Below are positions 17,901 through 24,655 of a stretch of 38,021 nt of DNA, piece by piece. The stretch is from NCBI GenBank assembly GCA_015061665.1, contig SUWC01000024.1, positions 1 to 38,021 of the forward strand, given 5' to 3'. Within the stretch, counting starts at the first letter, position 1. The number at the start of each line of letters is the position of its first letter. The notes below the pieces were generated by a model, which saw only the letters and a list, made by a program, of their open reading frames with translations, ran no database searches and was not told where the DNA came from. Made by a program: the position numbers and the translations under genes. The DNA comes from Lentisphaerota bacterium (GTDB lineage Bacteria > Verrucomicrobiota > Kiritimatiellia > RFP12 > UBA1067).

Positions 17901-18651
17901 GTACTCTCCGCTCGGGGCGACATCGTTCCAGGGATGCTCCTACTTCGACCCCGAAAGCGGCAAGTTCGGCGTCGTCGAGCCGACGAACCCCGTGTTCGAG
18001 TCGAAGACGGGCGAGAGCATGCGCATAGCGGTGCGCGCCAACGGCGCTGCAGACATAGACTACGAGTCCCTGACGTACGGGGCGGGAGTGGGCGAATTCC
18101 GGAAGCGCTATGCCGAGATGCTGCCCGAGGACAGGTCGCGCCACTACCAGGAGCTTCTTGGCGACATAGCCCAGGCCGCCAGCGCTACGGGCGAGCTGGT
18201 GACGGACATCGAGTCCTATCCCGCGAAGCTTTCGTTCAGCGCGTACGTCCCCGGCTATGCGGTCGTTGCAGGCGACTCGATCACGCTTTCGGTGCCAGGC
18301 TTCTACATGCCTCCCTTCCCGCTCAACGGATCCGTCCGCCGCAATCCGATAGGCGTTCCTGCCGCAGAGTCGTCCGTCGAGCGCTTCGAGGTCACTTTCC
18401 CCGAAGGATATACCGTCGCGGAAAGCCTCCCCTCGGCGTACGCCGAAACAGATCCGCTTACGGGCGCGAAGTGGATCGTGAACACCGTTGACTCGTTTGT
18501 CCGCGACGGACGTCTTGTCGTCGTTCTCGAGCGCACTGTCGCCAAGCGGTCCATATCCATGCTTCCCAAGGAATACTTCCAGTTCATGAGGGAATATTCG
18601 CGTGTCGCGTCCTCGCGTGCCAACAGAACGATAATTGTGCGCAGGCCTTAA
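14983..18651 (+). CDS. Secreted DUF3857 / transglutaminase-like protein with tandem duplicated units
   Basis: A 1222-residue exported protein. The start was set at ATG 14983 (GGGGG at 14973-14977, 5-base spacing) because it gives a clean signal peptide ending FTALSAFA, followed by AYEDV. Unit 1 is a DUF3857 beta-domain (about 40-230) followed by a transglutaminase-like domain with a full triad: Cys322 (RYGVCRDKA), His362 (YFNHAIV) and Asp384 (LMDPTDE). A C-terminal beta-domain runs to about 630. Unit 2 repeats the order: DUF3857-like (about 645-800), a transglutaminase-like remnant RYGTRLDYVRAMTALLKGAG where Arg895 stands for the Cys, and a final beta-domain (about 1080-1222). DUF3857 proteins are common in Bacteroidetes and the PVC group, of unknown role. 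Followed after 23 bases by an exporter gene. Confidence 0.88.
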   Translation: MTRNRFLVAVSALSFTALSAFAAYEDVTLERYPDADVVMLDGLSDVVYNPDGTYSGDYTQSVKILTEKGRRDESQLSISYNKRYGKAEIVSVSVESPDGSRRDIDIAATTKESTDNSSASENIYDPLARKIVCSIPGLKVGDILHSRTKRTVLNSRIEKQWADIEVLEWECPILRQTMRVTCPKELPLKRIAVRNPLGNVQESESTLDDGRVVRTWVATNSPQAFPEPDMPPLYTQIQALRTSTASDWREISRWYWNLCVPHLDKVNDAIKAKVAELGNGIPEIYKWVAQEIRYMGLTMEDTSPGYSPHDVDITFGNRYGVCRDKAALLAAMLRVAGHNAYPVLIHVGAKMDQEVPMPYFNHAIVAVHAPGDPRANADGYILMDPTDESSRDLLPAYLGDRSYLVARPEGETLLTSPVQPPEANAVRVDTKATVSRDGSMMLESRIDFTGVNDNIYRSALLRRKPEERRKVFENAVRNVMPGAELASCKIEPADLQDTAAPLAVFLSARIPEAVIRGKSRSELALPLLSRNLGSANWVLSGKTSLEKRRFPLVVDSTAMVDEKLEIDIGDMAFKPHFLPSDEKIDGSYSYLRKCEVKDGVLSVRRTLSLGAVEFSPDEYLELREKIKRVEKADRERPVFETERFADANVHYFTRRDIVNLTSARDWTTTNEVSMQILTYDGKKKHSELKQSFNPVWQTVDVIDVVVSNANGKVSRLDEREKNVFDCSWAPTAPRYPASKQLVVNLPGVEVGSFVNYKIVKTARNAPAEFYGSWYLDVVEPTDEIALIVNDWGRKAVEPSVIPPETLTASGELWRDMVIVSSNDFSVAAQRLRTAADVDPLDPVEATGMTGTIDIKRVRDWMSLNVRVDGPSLYDLPLELQVTDPATVIAERYGTRLDYVRAMTALLKGAGYDADIVFAAADADKPESLRRRDMFEKPCVRAFRFALCRVVETRGGFLGIGGEKTVTYLGVENEYSPLGATSFQGCSYFDPESGKFGVVEPTNPVFESKTGESMRIAVRANGAADIDYESLTYGAGVGEFRKRYAEMLPEDRSRHYQELLGDIAQAASATGELVTDIESYPAKLSFSAYVPGYAVVAGDSITLSVPGFYMPPFPLNGSVRRNPIGVPAAESSVERFEVTFPEGYTVAESLPSAYAETDPLTGAKWIVNTVDSFVRDGRLVVVLERTVAKRSISMLPKEYFQFMREYSRVASSRANRTIIVRRP

Positions 18652-18661
18652 GGGCCTGTGC
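18639..18661 (+). other. Nine-base-pair stem-loop over the DUF3857 gene stop codon
   Basis: GCGCAGGCC and GGCCTGTGC (one G-U pair) flank a TTAAG loop that contains most of the TAA stop. No U-run follows. The hairpin ends three bases before the GGGA of the ABC-transporter ribosome site, so it may tune read-through or translation of the next gene rather than end transcription. Confidence 0.5.
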
Positions 18662-18674
18662 TCGGGAAAACAAA

Positions 18675-20633
18675 ATGTCAAAGAAGCACAAGTACGACCA
18701 CACAAAGGAATTTTTCGACAAGGAATACACCGCGCGTGAGGCCTACTCGCGGCTCTGGAGGTATGCGTCGCGCTATTGGCCGCGCCTTGCGCTTGGCGTC
18801 GTCTGCGGAATGCTGACGGCGGGAACGCTGCTTCCGCTGTACCAGATCATCCAGCCGACGCTCGCCAGGGTCGAGACGAAGGAAGTGGTGAAGGAGGTTC
18901 CCTCCGAGGCGCCCGAGGCAACGGCTTCGTCCGCGCCTTCAGCCGCGAAGGACGCAGGAGGCAAGGAGGCCAAGAAGCTGACGAAGGAGTTCGGCAAGTT
19001 CCAGAAATTCGCCGCCAAGCTCGGCCTGGACGTTCAGGACGAGGACGAGGCGCTCGGTCTGCCGCTTCTCTTCCTCATCATAGTGGTCGTGCCCGTTGTC
19101 GCCCTTGCGCGCTGCGCGCTCGTGTTCCTGAACCACTACTGCCTTGCATGGGCCGGCATGCGCACGGTGCGCGACATCAGGTGCGACCTCATGGAGCATG
19201 TGCAGAAGCAGTCCATGCAGTTCCACGGACGCATAGACGTCGGGCGCCAGATGTCCCGCTGCACGTCCGATCCGCATCATGTCCAGCAGATCATCCAGCA
19301 CGTCCTGCAGGAGCTCGCGCAGGCGCCGTTCGAGATCGTCGTCTCGGTCGGGTTCATCATATACAGCGCGATCCAGAACCACATGCTGCCGACGCTCGGC
19401 GTCATCGTGATCGGCTTCCCGATGTTCATGTGCCCCGTCGTGTTCCTCTCCAAGCGCATCCGCAAGTGGTCCAGGCGCGCGCTCGAGCGCTACTCGCTCG
19501 TCGGAAGCAGGCTGCACGAGATACTGACCTGCATACGCGTCGTGAAGGCGTACGACACGGAGGAGTTCGAGTGCTCGCGCTACCGCAGGGCGAACGACGA
19601 GACGCTTAAGGCGACGCTCCGCTCGCTCAGGTGGGGACTGCTTGTCGGCCCTTCGGTAGAGACGGTTGGCATAATGCTCATCTGCGCCTTCATCGTCTGG
19701 TGCTTCGCGACCGGCGTCAAGCTCTCCGCCATCATTCCGATGCTTGCACCTCTTCTCATCATCTACAAGCCCCTCAAGCAGATTTCGCGCCTTCAGGTCC
19801 AGGTAGAGCAGGGTCGCGCTGCCCTTGCCCGAATCTGGAGCCTTCTCGACGTGGACATGAAGCTCCCCGAAAGGGAGAACCCTGTCGTAAAGGAGTCGTT
19901 CGACTCGAAGGTTGTTTTCGACGACGTCTCGTTCCGCTACGACACCGCTGAGCGCGACGCCGTGAGCCATGCGAGCTTCGAGATCCCGCGCGGAAAGGTC
20001 ATCGCCGTCGTTGGCGGAACCGGAAGCGGAAAGTCGACGATGAGCTCGCTGCTTGCGCGCTTCTTCGATCCGCGCGAAGGGCGCATAACGATGGACGGAA
20101 TCGACTTGCGCGACATACGCATATCCGACCTACGCAGGCTGATCGGGTCCGTCCAGCAGGAGACGCTTCTCTTCAACGACACGATTGAGAACAACATCAG
20201 GTACGGCTCGCCCGACGCGACGCACGAGCAGATCGTCGCGGCGGCGAAGATGGCGAACGCGCACGACTTCATCATGTCCCAGCCCGAGGGCTACGCGCGC
20301 ATCGTGGGCGAGAAGGGCTTTGCCCTTTCCGGCGGCGAACGCCAGCGCGTCGCGATCGCGCGCGCGATACTGAAGAACCCGCCGATCCTCATACTCGACG
20401 AGGCCACGAGCGCGCTCGACACGGTGACGGAGAGGCTCGTGCAGGATGCGGTCAACAACCTGATGAAGGACCGCACCACGTTCGCCATCGCGCACCGCCT
20501 CTCGACGATTCGCAACGCCGACCTCATACTCGTCATGCAGGACGGACGCATCATCGAGCGCGGAACGCACGATTCGCTCTACGCGGCGAACGGCGCGTAC
20601 CGCAAGCTTTGCGACATGCAGAACCAGAAGTGA
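18675..20633 (+). CDS. MsbA-like ABC exporter (fused membrane and ATPase domains)
   Basis: A 652-residue half-transporter of the lipid A/multidrug exporter family. Six transmembrane helices are followed by an ATPase with Walker A GGTGSGKST (447-455), signature LSGGERQRV (from 551), Walker B ILILDEATSALD and a switch His in AHRLST. It is about 70 residues longer than MsbA because of an insert between TM1 and TM2 (about 62-130), rich in Lys, Glu, Ala and Ser and predicted periplasmic. ATG 18675 follows GGGAAAACAAA. The substrate may be lipid A core, as the organism has LpxI, or the product of the downstream polyketide-like gene; neither is proven. trmD follows after seven bases. Confidence 0.92.
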   Translation: MSKKHKYDHTKEFFDKEYTAREAYSRLWRYASRYWPRLALGVVCGMLTAGTLLPLYQIIQPTLARVETKEVVKEVPSEAPEATASSAPSAAKDAGGKEAKKLTKEFGKFQKFAAKLGLDVQDEDEALGLPLLFLIIVVVPVVALARCALVFLNHYCLAWAGMRTVRDIRCDLMEHVQKQSMQFHGRIDVGRQMSRCTSDPHHVQQIIQHVLQELAQAPFEIVVSVGFIIYSAIQNHMLPTLGVIVIGFPMFMCPVVFLSKRIRKWSRRALERYSLVGSRLHEILTCIRVVKAYDTEEFECSRYRRANDETLKATLRSLRWGLLVGPSVETVGIMLICAFIVWCFATGVKLSAIIPMLAPLLIIYKPLKQISRLQVQVEQGRAALARIWSLLDVDMKLPERENPVVKESFDSKVVFDDVSFRYDTAERDAVSHASFEIPRGKVIAVVGGTGSGKSTMSSLLARFFDPREGRITMDGIDLRDIRISDLRRLIGSVQQETLLFNDTIENNIRYGSPDATHEQIVAAAKMANAHDFIMSQPEGYARIVGEKGFALSGGERQRVAIARAILKNPPILILDEATSALDTVTERLVQDAVNNLMKDRTTFAIAHRLSTIRNADLILVMQDGRIIERGTHDSLYAANGAYRKLCDMQNQK

Positions 20634-20640
20634 ACGCAGA

Positions 20641-21333
20641 ATGCTCCGCATCGACATAATCAGCGCCCAGCCGGGGATGTTCGCCGGATTCCTCGCGGAG
20701 TCCATCGTCGCGCGCGCCGTCAAGAAGGGCGCGTGCGAGATCAACATCGTCAACCTGCGCGACTTCGCCGTCGGAAGCTACCACAAGATCGACGACAAGC
20801 CCTACGGCGGCGGACCGGGCATGCTGATGATGTGCGAGCCCTGGTTCGCTGCGGTTGAGAGCGTCCTTGGGGAACAGGGAACGGGGAACAGGGAACATGG
20901 GGCAAGGGTCGTGATGACTTCACCTGCCGCTAGAAAGTTCACCCAGCGCGACGCGGAGGAGCTTTCGAAGGAGGGCCACCTGGTGTTCATGTGCGGACAC
21001 TACGAGGGCTTCGACGCGAGGATCGAGACGCTTGCGACGGACAAGTTTTCAGTCGGCGACTTCGTCATGACCGGCGGCGAGCTTGCGGCTGCCGCGATGG
21101 TCGACTCGATCGTCCGCCTCCTGCCAGGCGTGCTGGGCGGCGGTCCTGCCGCAACGGCGTCCGAGAGCTTCGGGCGGGACGGACTCCTTGAGGCGCCGCA
21201 GTACACGCGTCCCCCGGAGTTCCGCGGAATGAAGGTTCCGGAAGTCCTGCTTTCCGGCGACCACCGCAGGATCGAGGAGTGGAAGCGCGCCGAATCGATT
21301 CGCCTGACCAACAGCGTAAACAAAGCCCTTTAA
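20641..21333 (+). CDS. trmD: tRNA (guanine37-N1)-methyltransferase TrmD with repeat-encoded insert
   Basis: Adds the m1G37 methyl group that prevents +1 frameshifting; normally essential. The 230-residue product has the trefoil-knot SPOUT signatures: PYGGGPGM, CGHYEGFDARIE, GDFVMTGGELA and PQYTRPPEF. An unusual feature is residues 77-87 (GEQGTGNREHG), encoded by G-rich heptad repeats at 20869-20897 and lying in the loop before the strand ARVVMTSP. Other TrmD proteins I know have only a few residues there. The surrounding frame is intact, so the gene should be functional. It sits seven bases after the exporter and one base before the AT/DH/PPTase gene. The usual neighbours rimM, rplS and rpsP are absent. 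Confidence 0.96.
   Translation: MLRIDIISAQPGMFAGFLAESIVARAVKKGACEINIVNLRDFAVGSYHKIDDKPYGGGPGMLMMCEPWFAAVESVLGEQGTGNREHGARVVMTSPAARKFTQRDAEELSKEGHLVFMCGHYEGFDARIETLATDKFSVGDFVMTGGELAAAAMVDSIVRLLPGVLGGGPAATASESFGRDGLLEAPQYTRPPEFRGMKVPEVLLSGDHRRIEEWKRAESIRLTNSVNKAL
20869..20901 (+). repeat. G-rich heptad repeat (AACRGGG) inside trmD
   Basis: A 14-base unit GGGGAACAGGGAAC occurs twice without a mismatch (20869-20882 and 20883-20896) and then decays to ATGGGG. Read as heptads it is AACAGGG, AACGGGG, AACAGGG. Five G-runs of three or more bases separated by 3-4 bases fit a G-quadruplex on the coding strand and in the mRNA. The same heptad family recurs, on the other strand, at 33624-33670. Confidence 0.85.
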
Positions 21334-21334
21334 C

Positions 21335-24300
21335 ATGTCACAGGAATCGACTGAACTTTTCGTGCTGTCCGCGGCGAGCGACGATGCGCTTGTCGCGGAG
21401 CTATCGCGCTTCGCAGCGTTTCTCGACCGAGTAAGCGGCGTGTCGCTCCTCGACGTCGCCTACACGGCATCCCTTACGAAGGGCCCGTCGAAGATCGGAA
21501 TCGTTGCGAGCGACGTAAAGGACCTGTTCGCGCGCATCCTCTCCGCCAAGTCCCGCATAGCGGCCGGCGCGGTCAAGGTCAAGGACAAGAGCGGCACCTA
21601 CTTCACGAAGGAGCGCCTCCTCGGGGTGAACGGTGGCAAGCTCGCTTTCCTTTTCCCTGGCGTGATGTCCTTCTATCCGGACATGCTGCGCGATGTCGCA
21701 GTCGCGTTTCCCGAGTGCCGCGAGGCGTTCGACGAACTGGAGGAGTCGCTTGGCGGCAACCCCGACTTCATGCCGTCCAACTTCATCTTCCCTCCCGCGC
21801 CGTACTACCGCCACGATGCGGATATCTTCAGCTCCGGCGCGTACGCCCAGGCGCTCGTCTCCGTCTACGCCGCCTCCTCCGCGCTGTCGCGCCTTCTTGC
21901 CGCCATGTCCCTCGCCCCAGATGGCGTCGTCGGCTTTGCGGGAGGCGACCTTTCGGCGATGATCAAGTCCGGCGCGGCAGGCGCGTCTCCGAGCAGAATC
22001 GACCGCGTGCGGATGATCCGCGACATCTACGGCATAGTGGACAAGGCGGTGGACCATCTTGGGTTGGCGAAGACGTCGATGATATCTGTCCTCCTTCGCA
22101 AGGAGGGCGAGGCGGACGCGGTCATCGGCACGCTCCCGCCGGACAAGGTTTCCCTCTGCATCGAGTTCTCTCCGCGGCGAATGGTGTTCGCGGTCGATCC
22201 GCAATGCGAGGACGCAACGCTCAAGGCTTTCGCCGACGCGGGCATAAGGACGATGAAGCTGGCGATAGACCGTCCGTTCAACACCCCGCGCAGCGCGGCT
22301 ATGGTCCCCGCGATTCGCAAGTTCGCCACGGCGTGGATGAAGTCCGACGCCTTGCTCGACGTCTATTCCTGCGCGCTTGCCGGTCGCGTCGCGCCAAAGG
22401 TCCGTGCCTGCCGTGAAGACGTGGCTGAGCGCTGGGCGCGACCGGCGCTCTTCGCGGGGACGGTGCGCAGCATGTACGACGACGGCTACCGCGTTTTCCT
22501 CGAAGTGGGGCCGCGCGGAATCCTGACGAACTCCGTCGAGGATACGCTTGCAGGGCGCAGCTTCGCAGCCATCGCGCTCGACTCCATCCACAGGCGCGGC
22601 ATGCTTCAGCTCCACCATTCGCTTGCGCAGCTGGCGTCCATCGGCGCGGAGCTCGACATCGCCCCGCTCCTGCGTCGCCGCCGCGCGAAGTGCATCGACC
22701 TCGACTCCTCGATATCGCTTGAGGTTCGCAACGAAGTCGAGCTCAAGCTTTCGCGCCGGTTCCCGCGCATGACGCTCATCGGCGAGGAGCGCAGGCTGAC
22801 GGGCGCGGACTACCTTGCCGAGCCGAGGGGAAGGGGCGCGAAGGCGGAGCGCAAGCGCCAGGCGGAGCTCGACAAGGAAGCCGCCCTGCTGCGCCAGTTC
22901 GAGCGAGGCGCCGTTCAACCGCTCATCTCCGACGCGGAGGAGATATCGTCCAGCCCCGGGATTTCGTGCGAGCTCGTCAAGACGTTTTCGCTGCACGAGG
23001 CTCCGTTCATCGCGGATTACGCCGTCGGCGCAAGCCAGATTTCCTTTAGCGACCAGAACCTGCGCGGCGCGTTGTTCCTTCCGATCGCGCTTGGCGTCGA
23101 GATCATGGCGGAGACCGCGATGCGCATCATGCCCAAGCGCGTCATAGCGGCGGTTCAGGATGTCAACAGCCATCAGCGCGTCCAGTTCAAGGACGGCTCG
23201 CTGCGCCTCTCCATCAGGGCCGAGCGCGTCGCCACGTCCGAGAACGCTGCGGCCTTCAAGGTGTCCATAAGGAGCGACAGGCCCGATACGCCGTACATCG
23301 CGCCGATAATGGAATGCACGGTCATGCTGACCGAGACTGCGCCCGAGCCAGTTCCTTTCTCTCCGTCGCAGCTCTACCGTCCGCGCCCTGTTCACTGGGA
23401 CGGACGCGAGATCTATCCGTCTCGCCTCTGCTACGGGCGCCGCCTCTGGGGCATTGTGGACGCGGAGACGTGGGCCGAAGACGGCGTTGTCTACGAGGTG
23501 GAGGTGCCTCGCAGGTCCAACTGCGTCAGGGCGTCCAGCTTCCCGCTGTGGGCCGTCGACCCTCTTCTGCTGCAGATCGTCGCAAGCGGATTCAAGCTCT
23601 GGAGAAGCCACGAAAAGTTCCCCGGGGCGTTCTCGATGCCGTTTGGGCTCCGTCGCCTGAACATCCGAGGCGCGGTGCCGAAGGAGGGCGCGAAGCTCAA
23701 GTGCTACATGCACCTTACAGGCGTCACCCCGCATTCGCAGTTCTGCGACATTACGGTGACAGGCGGCGACGGCAACGCGATAATGGAGCTCTTCGGATGG
23801 GAGGAGGATACCGCCCGCATTCCGAAGGCTTACTGCGACCTTCTCCTGCAGCCGGCGTCCACTTTCCTTTCCGAACAGCTTTCGCCAGCAGCCGTCGGAT
23901 CGCCCGCGACGAACTTCTCCACGGCGTTCATCTGCGACGTTCCGTACCCTCTCTTCGAAAGCGGCGAGGCGCTCTGGCTCAAGATCATGAGCAAGATTGT
24001 GCTCAGCGACCGCGAGCGCCGCAGGATTGCAGAGATCAAGGGCTCCGTCGCGCGACAGACCGAATGGCTGTTCGGCCGCATCGTGGCCAAGGAGGCGGTC
24101 AGGCGCTTCCTGCGCGACTTCTACCAGGCGCGCTGGTGCGATGCGGACGTCGAGATATACCCGAACCGCGAGGGCAAGCCTGTGCCCATCGGGGAGTGGC
24201 GAGAATTCCTTTCGTCTAAATTCGACATCGCTATCGCCCACACTTCGCAGTTCGTCGTCGCCGTTGCCGCGGCGAACGCGCGAGTCGGAGTTGACGTCGA

Positions 24301-24655
24301 GTCCGTTGCGCGCAACCTCTCGAAGGAGTTCGCCGAGGGCGTGTTCAACGCGGACGAAATAGAGCTTGCCGCGCAGTCTGCGAGCCCGTCCCAGACGTTC
24401 ATCCGCTTCTGGTGCGCCAAGGAGGCCGTCTCGAAGGCGCTGGGATGCGGAATACGCTATCCTCCGAAGGAGCTTTTCATTTCCGACTACCACAGCGACA
24501 CCGGTCGCATCATCGCAAAGCTGACGGGCGCCTGGGGAGATGCCTTCAAGAACCTCAAGGGACGCGACATCGAGGTCGCCTCCAAGGTGATGCGCGACCA
24601 TGCGCTGGCCTTTTGCTTCATTCCTTCGACATTCTTCAGCGATGAATCAGACTAA
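21335..24655 (+). CDS. Acyltransferase-like / dehydratase-like / 4'-phosphopantetheinyl transferase fusion (polyketide or lipid synthase accessory)
   Basis: A 1106-residue three-part protein. Residues about 1-430 have a polyketide acyltransferase fold (FLFPGVMSFYPDML at 105; VFLEVGPRGILT at 387). Its nucleophile motif GHSxG is GFAGG (200-204), so Ser is Ala202, and the catalytic His is Asn316 (RPFNTP). Residues about 545-835 look like the double-hotdog dehydratase of type I synthases. The first catalytic His is Tyr562 (FIADYAVG), while the second Asp is kept (Asp742, VDPLLLQ). Residues about 910-1100 are a phosphopantetheinyl transferase with intact GVDVE (985-989) and FWCAKEAVSK (Glu1030, Lys1034). 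No ketosynthase, ketoreductase or carrier protein lies in the window. It may prime and scaffold a PUFA/glycolipid-type synthase encoded elsewhere. Starts one base after trmD; overlaps the next gene by 14 bases. No clear ribosome site. Confidence 0.85.
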   Translation: MSQESTELFVLSAASDDALVAELSRFAAFLDRVSGVSLLDVAYTASLTKGPSKIGIVASDVKDLFARILSAKSRIAAGAVKVKDKSGTYFTKERLLGVNGGKLAFLFPGVMSFYPDMLRDVAVAFPECREAFDELEESLGGNPDFMPSNFIFPPAPYYRHDADIFSSGAYAQALVSVYAASSALSRLLAAMSLAPDGVVGFAGGDLSAMIKSGAAGASPSRIDRVRMIRDIYGIVDKAVDHLGLAKTSMISVLLRKEGEADAVIGTLPPDKVSLCIEFSPRRMVFAVDPQCEDATLKAFADAGIRTMKLAIDRPFNTPRSAAMVPAIRKFATAWMKSDALLDVYSCALAGRVAPKVRACREDVAERWARPALFAGTVRSMYDDGYRVFLEVGPRGILTNSVEDTLAGRSFAAIALDSIHRRGMLQLHHSLAQLASIGAELDIAPLLRRRRAKCIDLDSSISLEVRNEVELKLSRRFPRMTLIGEERRLTGADYLAEPRGRGAKAERKRQAELDKEAALLRQFERGAVQPLISDAEEISSSPGISCELVKTFSLHEAPFIADYAVGASQISFSDQNLRGALFLPIALGVEIMAETAMRIMPKRVIAAVQDVNSHQRVQFKDGSLRLSIRAERVATSENAAAFKVSIRSDRPDTPYIAPIMECTVMLTETAPEPVPFSPSQLYRPRPVHWDGREIYPSRLCYGRRLWGIVDAETWAEDGVVYEVEVPRRSNCVRASSFPLWAVDPLLLQIVASGFKLWRSHEKFPGAFSMPFGLRRLNIRGAVPKEGAKLKCYMHLTGVTPHSQFCDITVTGGDGNAIMELFGWEEDTARIPKAYCDLLLQPASTFLSEQLSPAAVGSPATNFSTAFICDVPYPLFESGEALWLKIMSKIVLSDRERRRIAEIKGSVARQTEWLFGRIVAKEAVRRFLRDFYQARWCDADVEIYPNREGKPVPIGEWREFLSSKFDIAIAHTSQFVVAVAAANARVGVDVESVARNLSKEFAEGVFNADEIELAAQSASPSQTFIRFWCAKEAVSKALGCGIRYPPKELFISDYHSDTGRIIAKLTGAWGDAFKNLKGRDIEVASKVMRDHALAFCFIPSTFFSDESD

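Noticed and set aside
15544..18705. A very long open frame on the minus strand opposite the DUF3857 gene
   Set aside because: It is Arg/His/Val/Gly-rich with no recognisable motif. High GC keeps antisense frames open; the + strand protein has a signal peptide and clear family motifs.
21401..24601. A long minus-strand open frame opposite the AT/DH/PPTase gene
   Set aside because: Same GC-driven shadow; no ribosome site, no family wording, and the sense frame has intact PPTase motifs.
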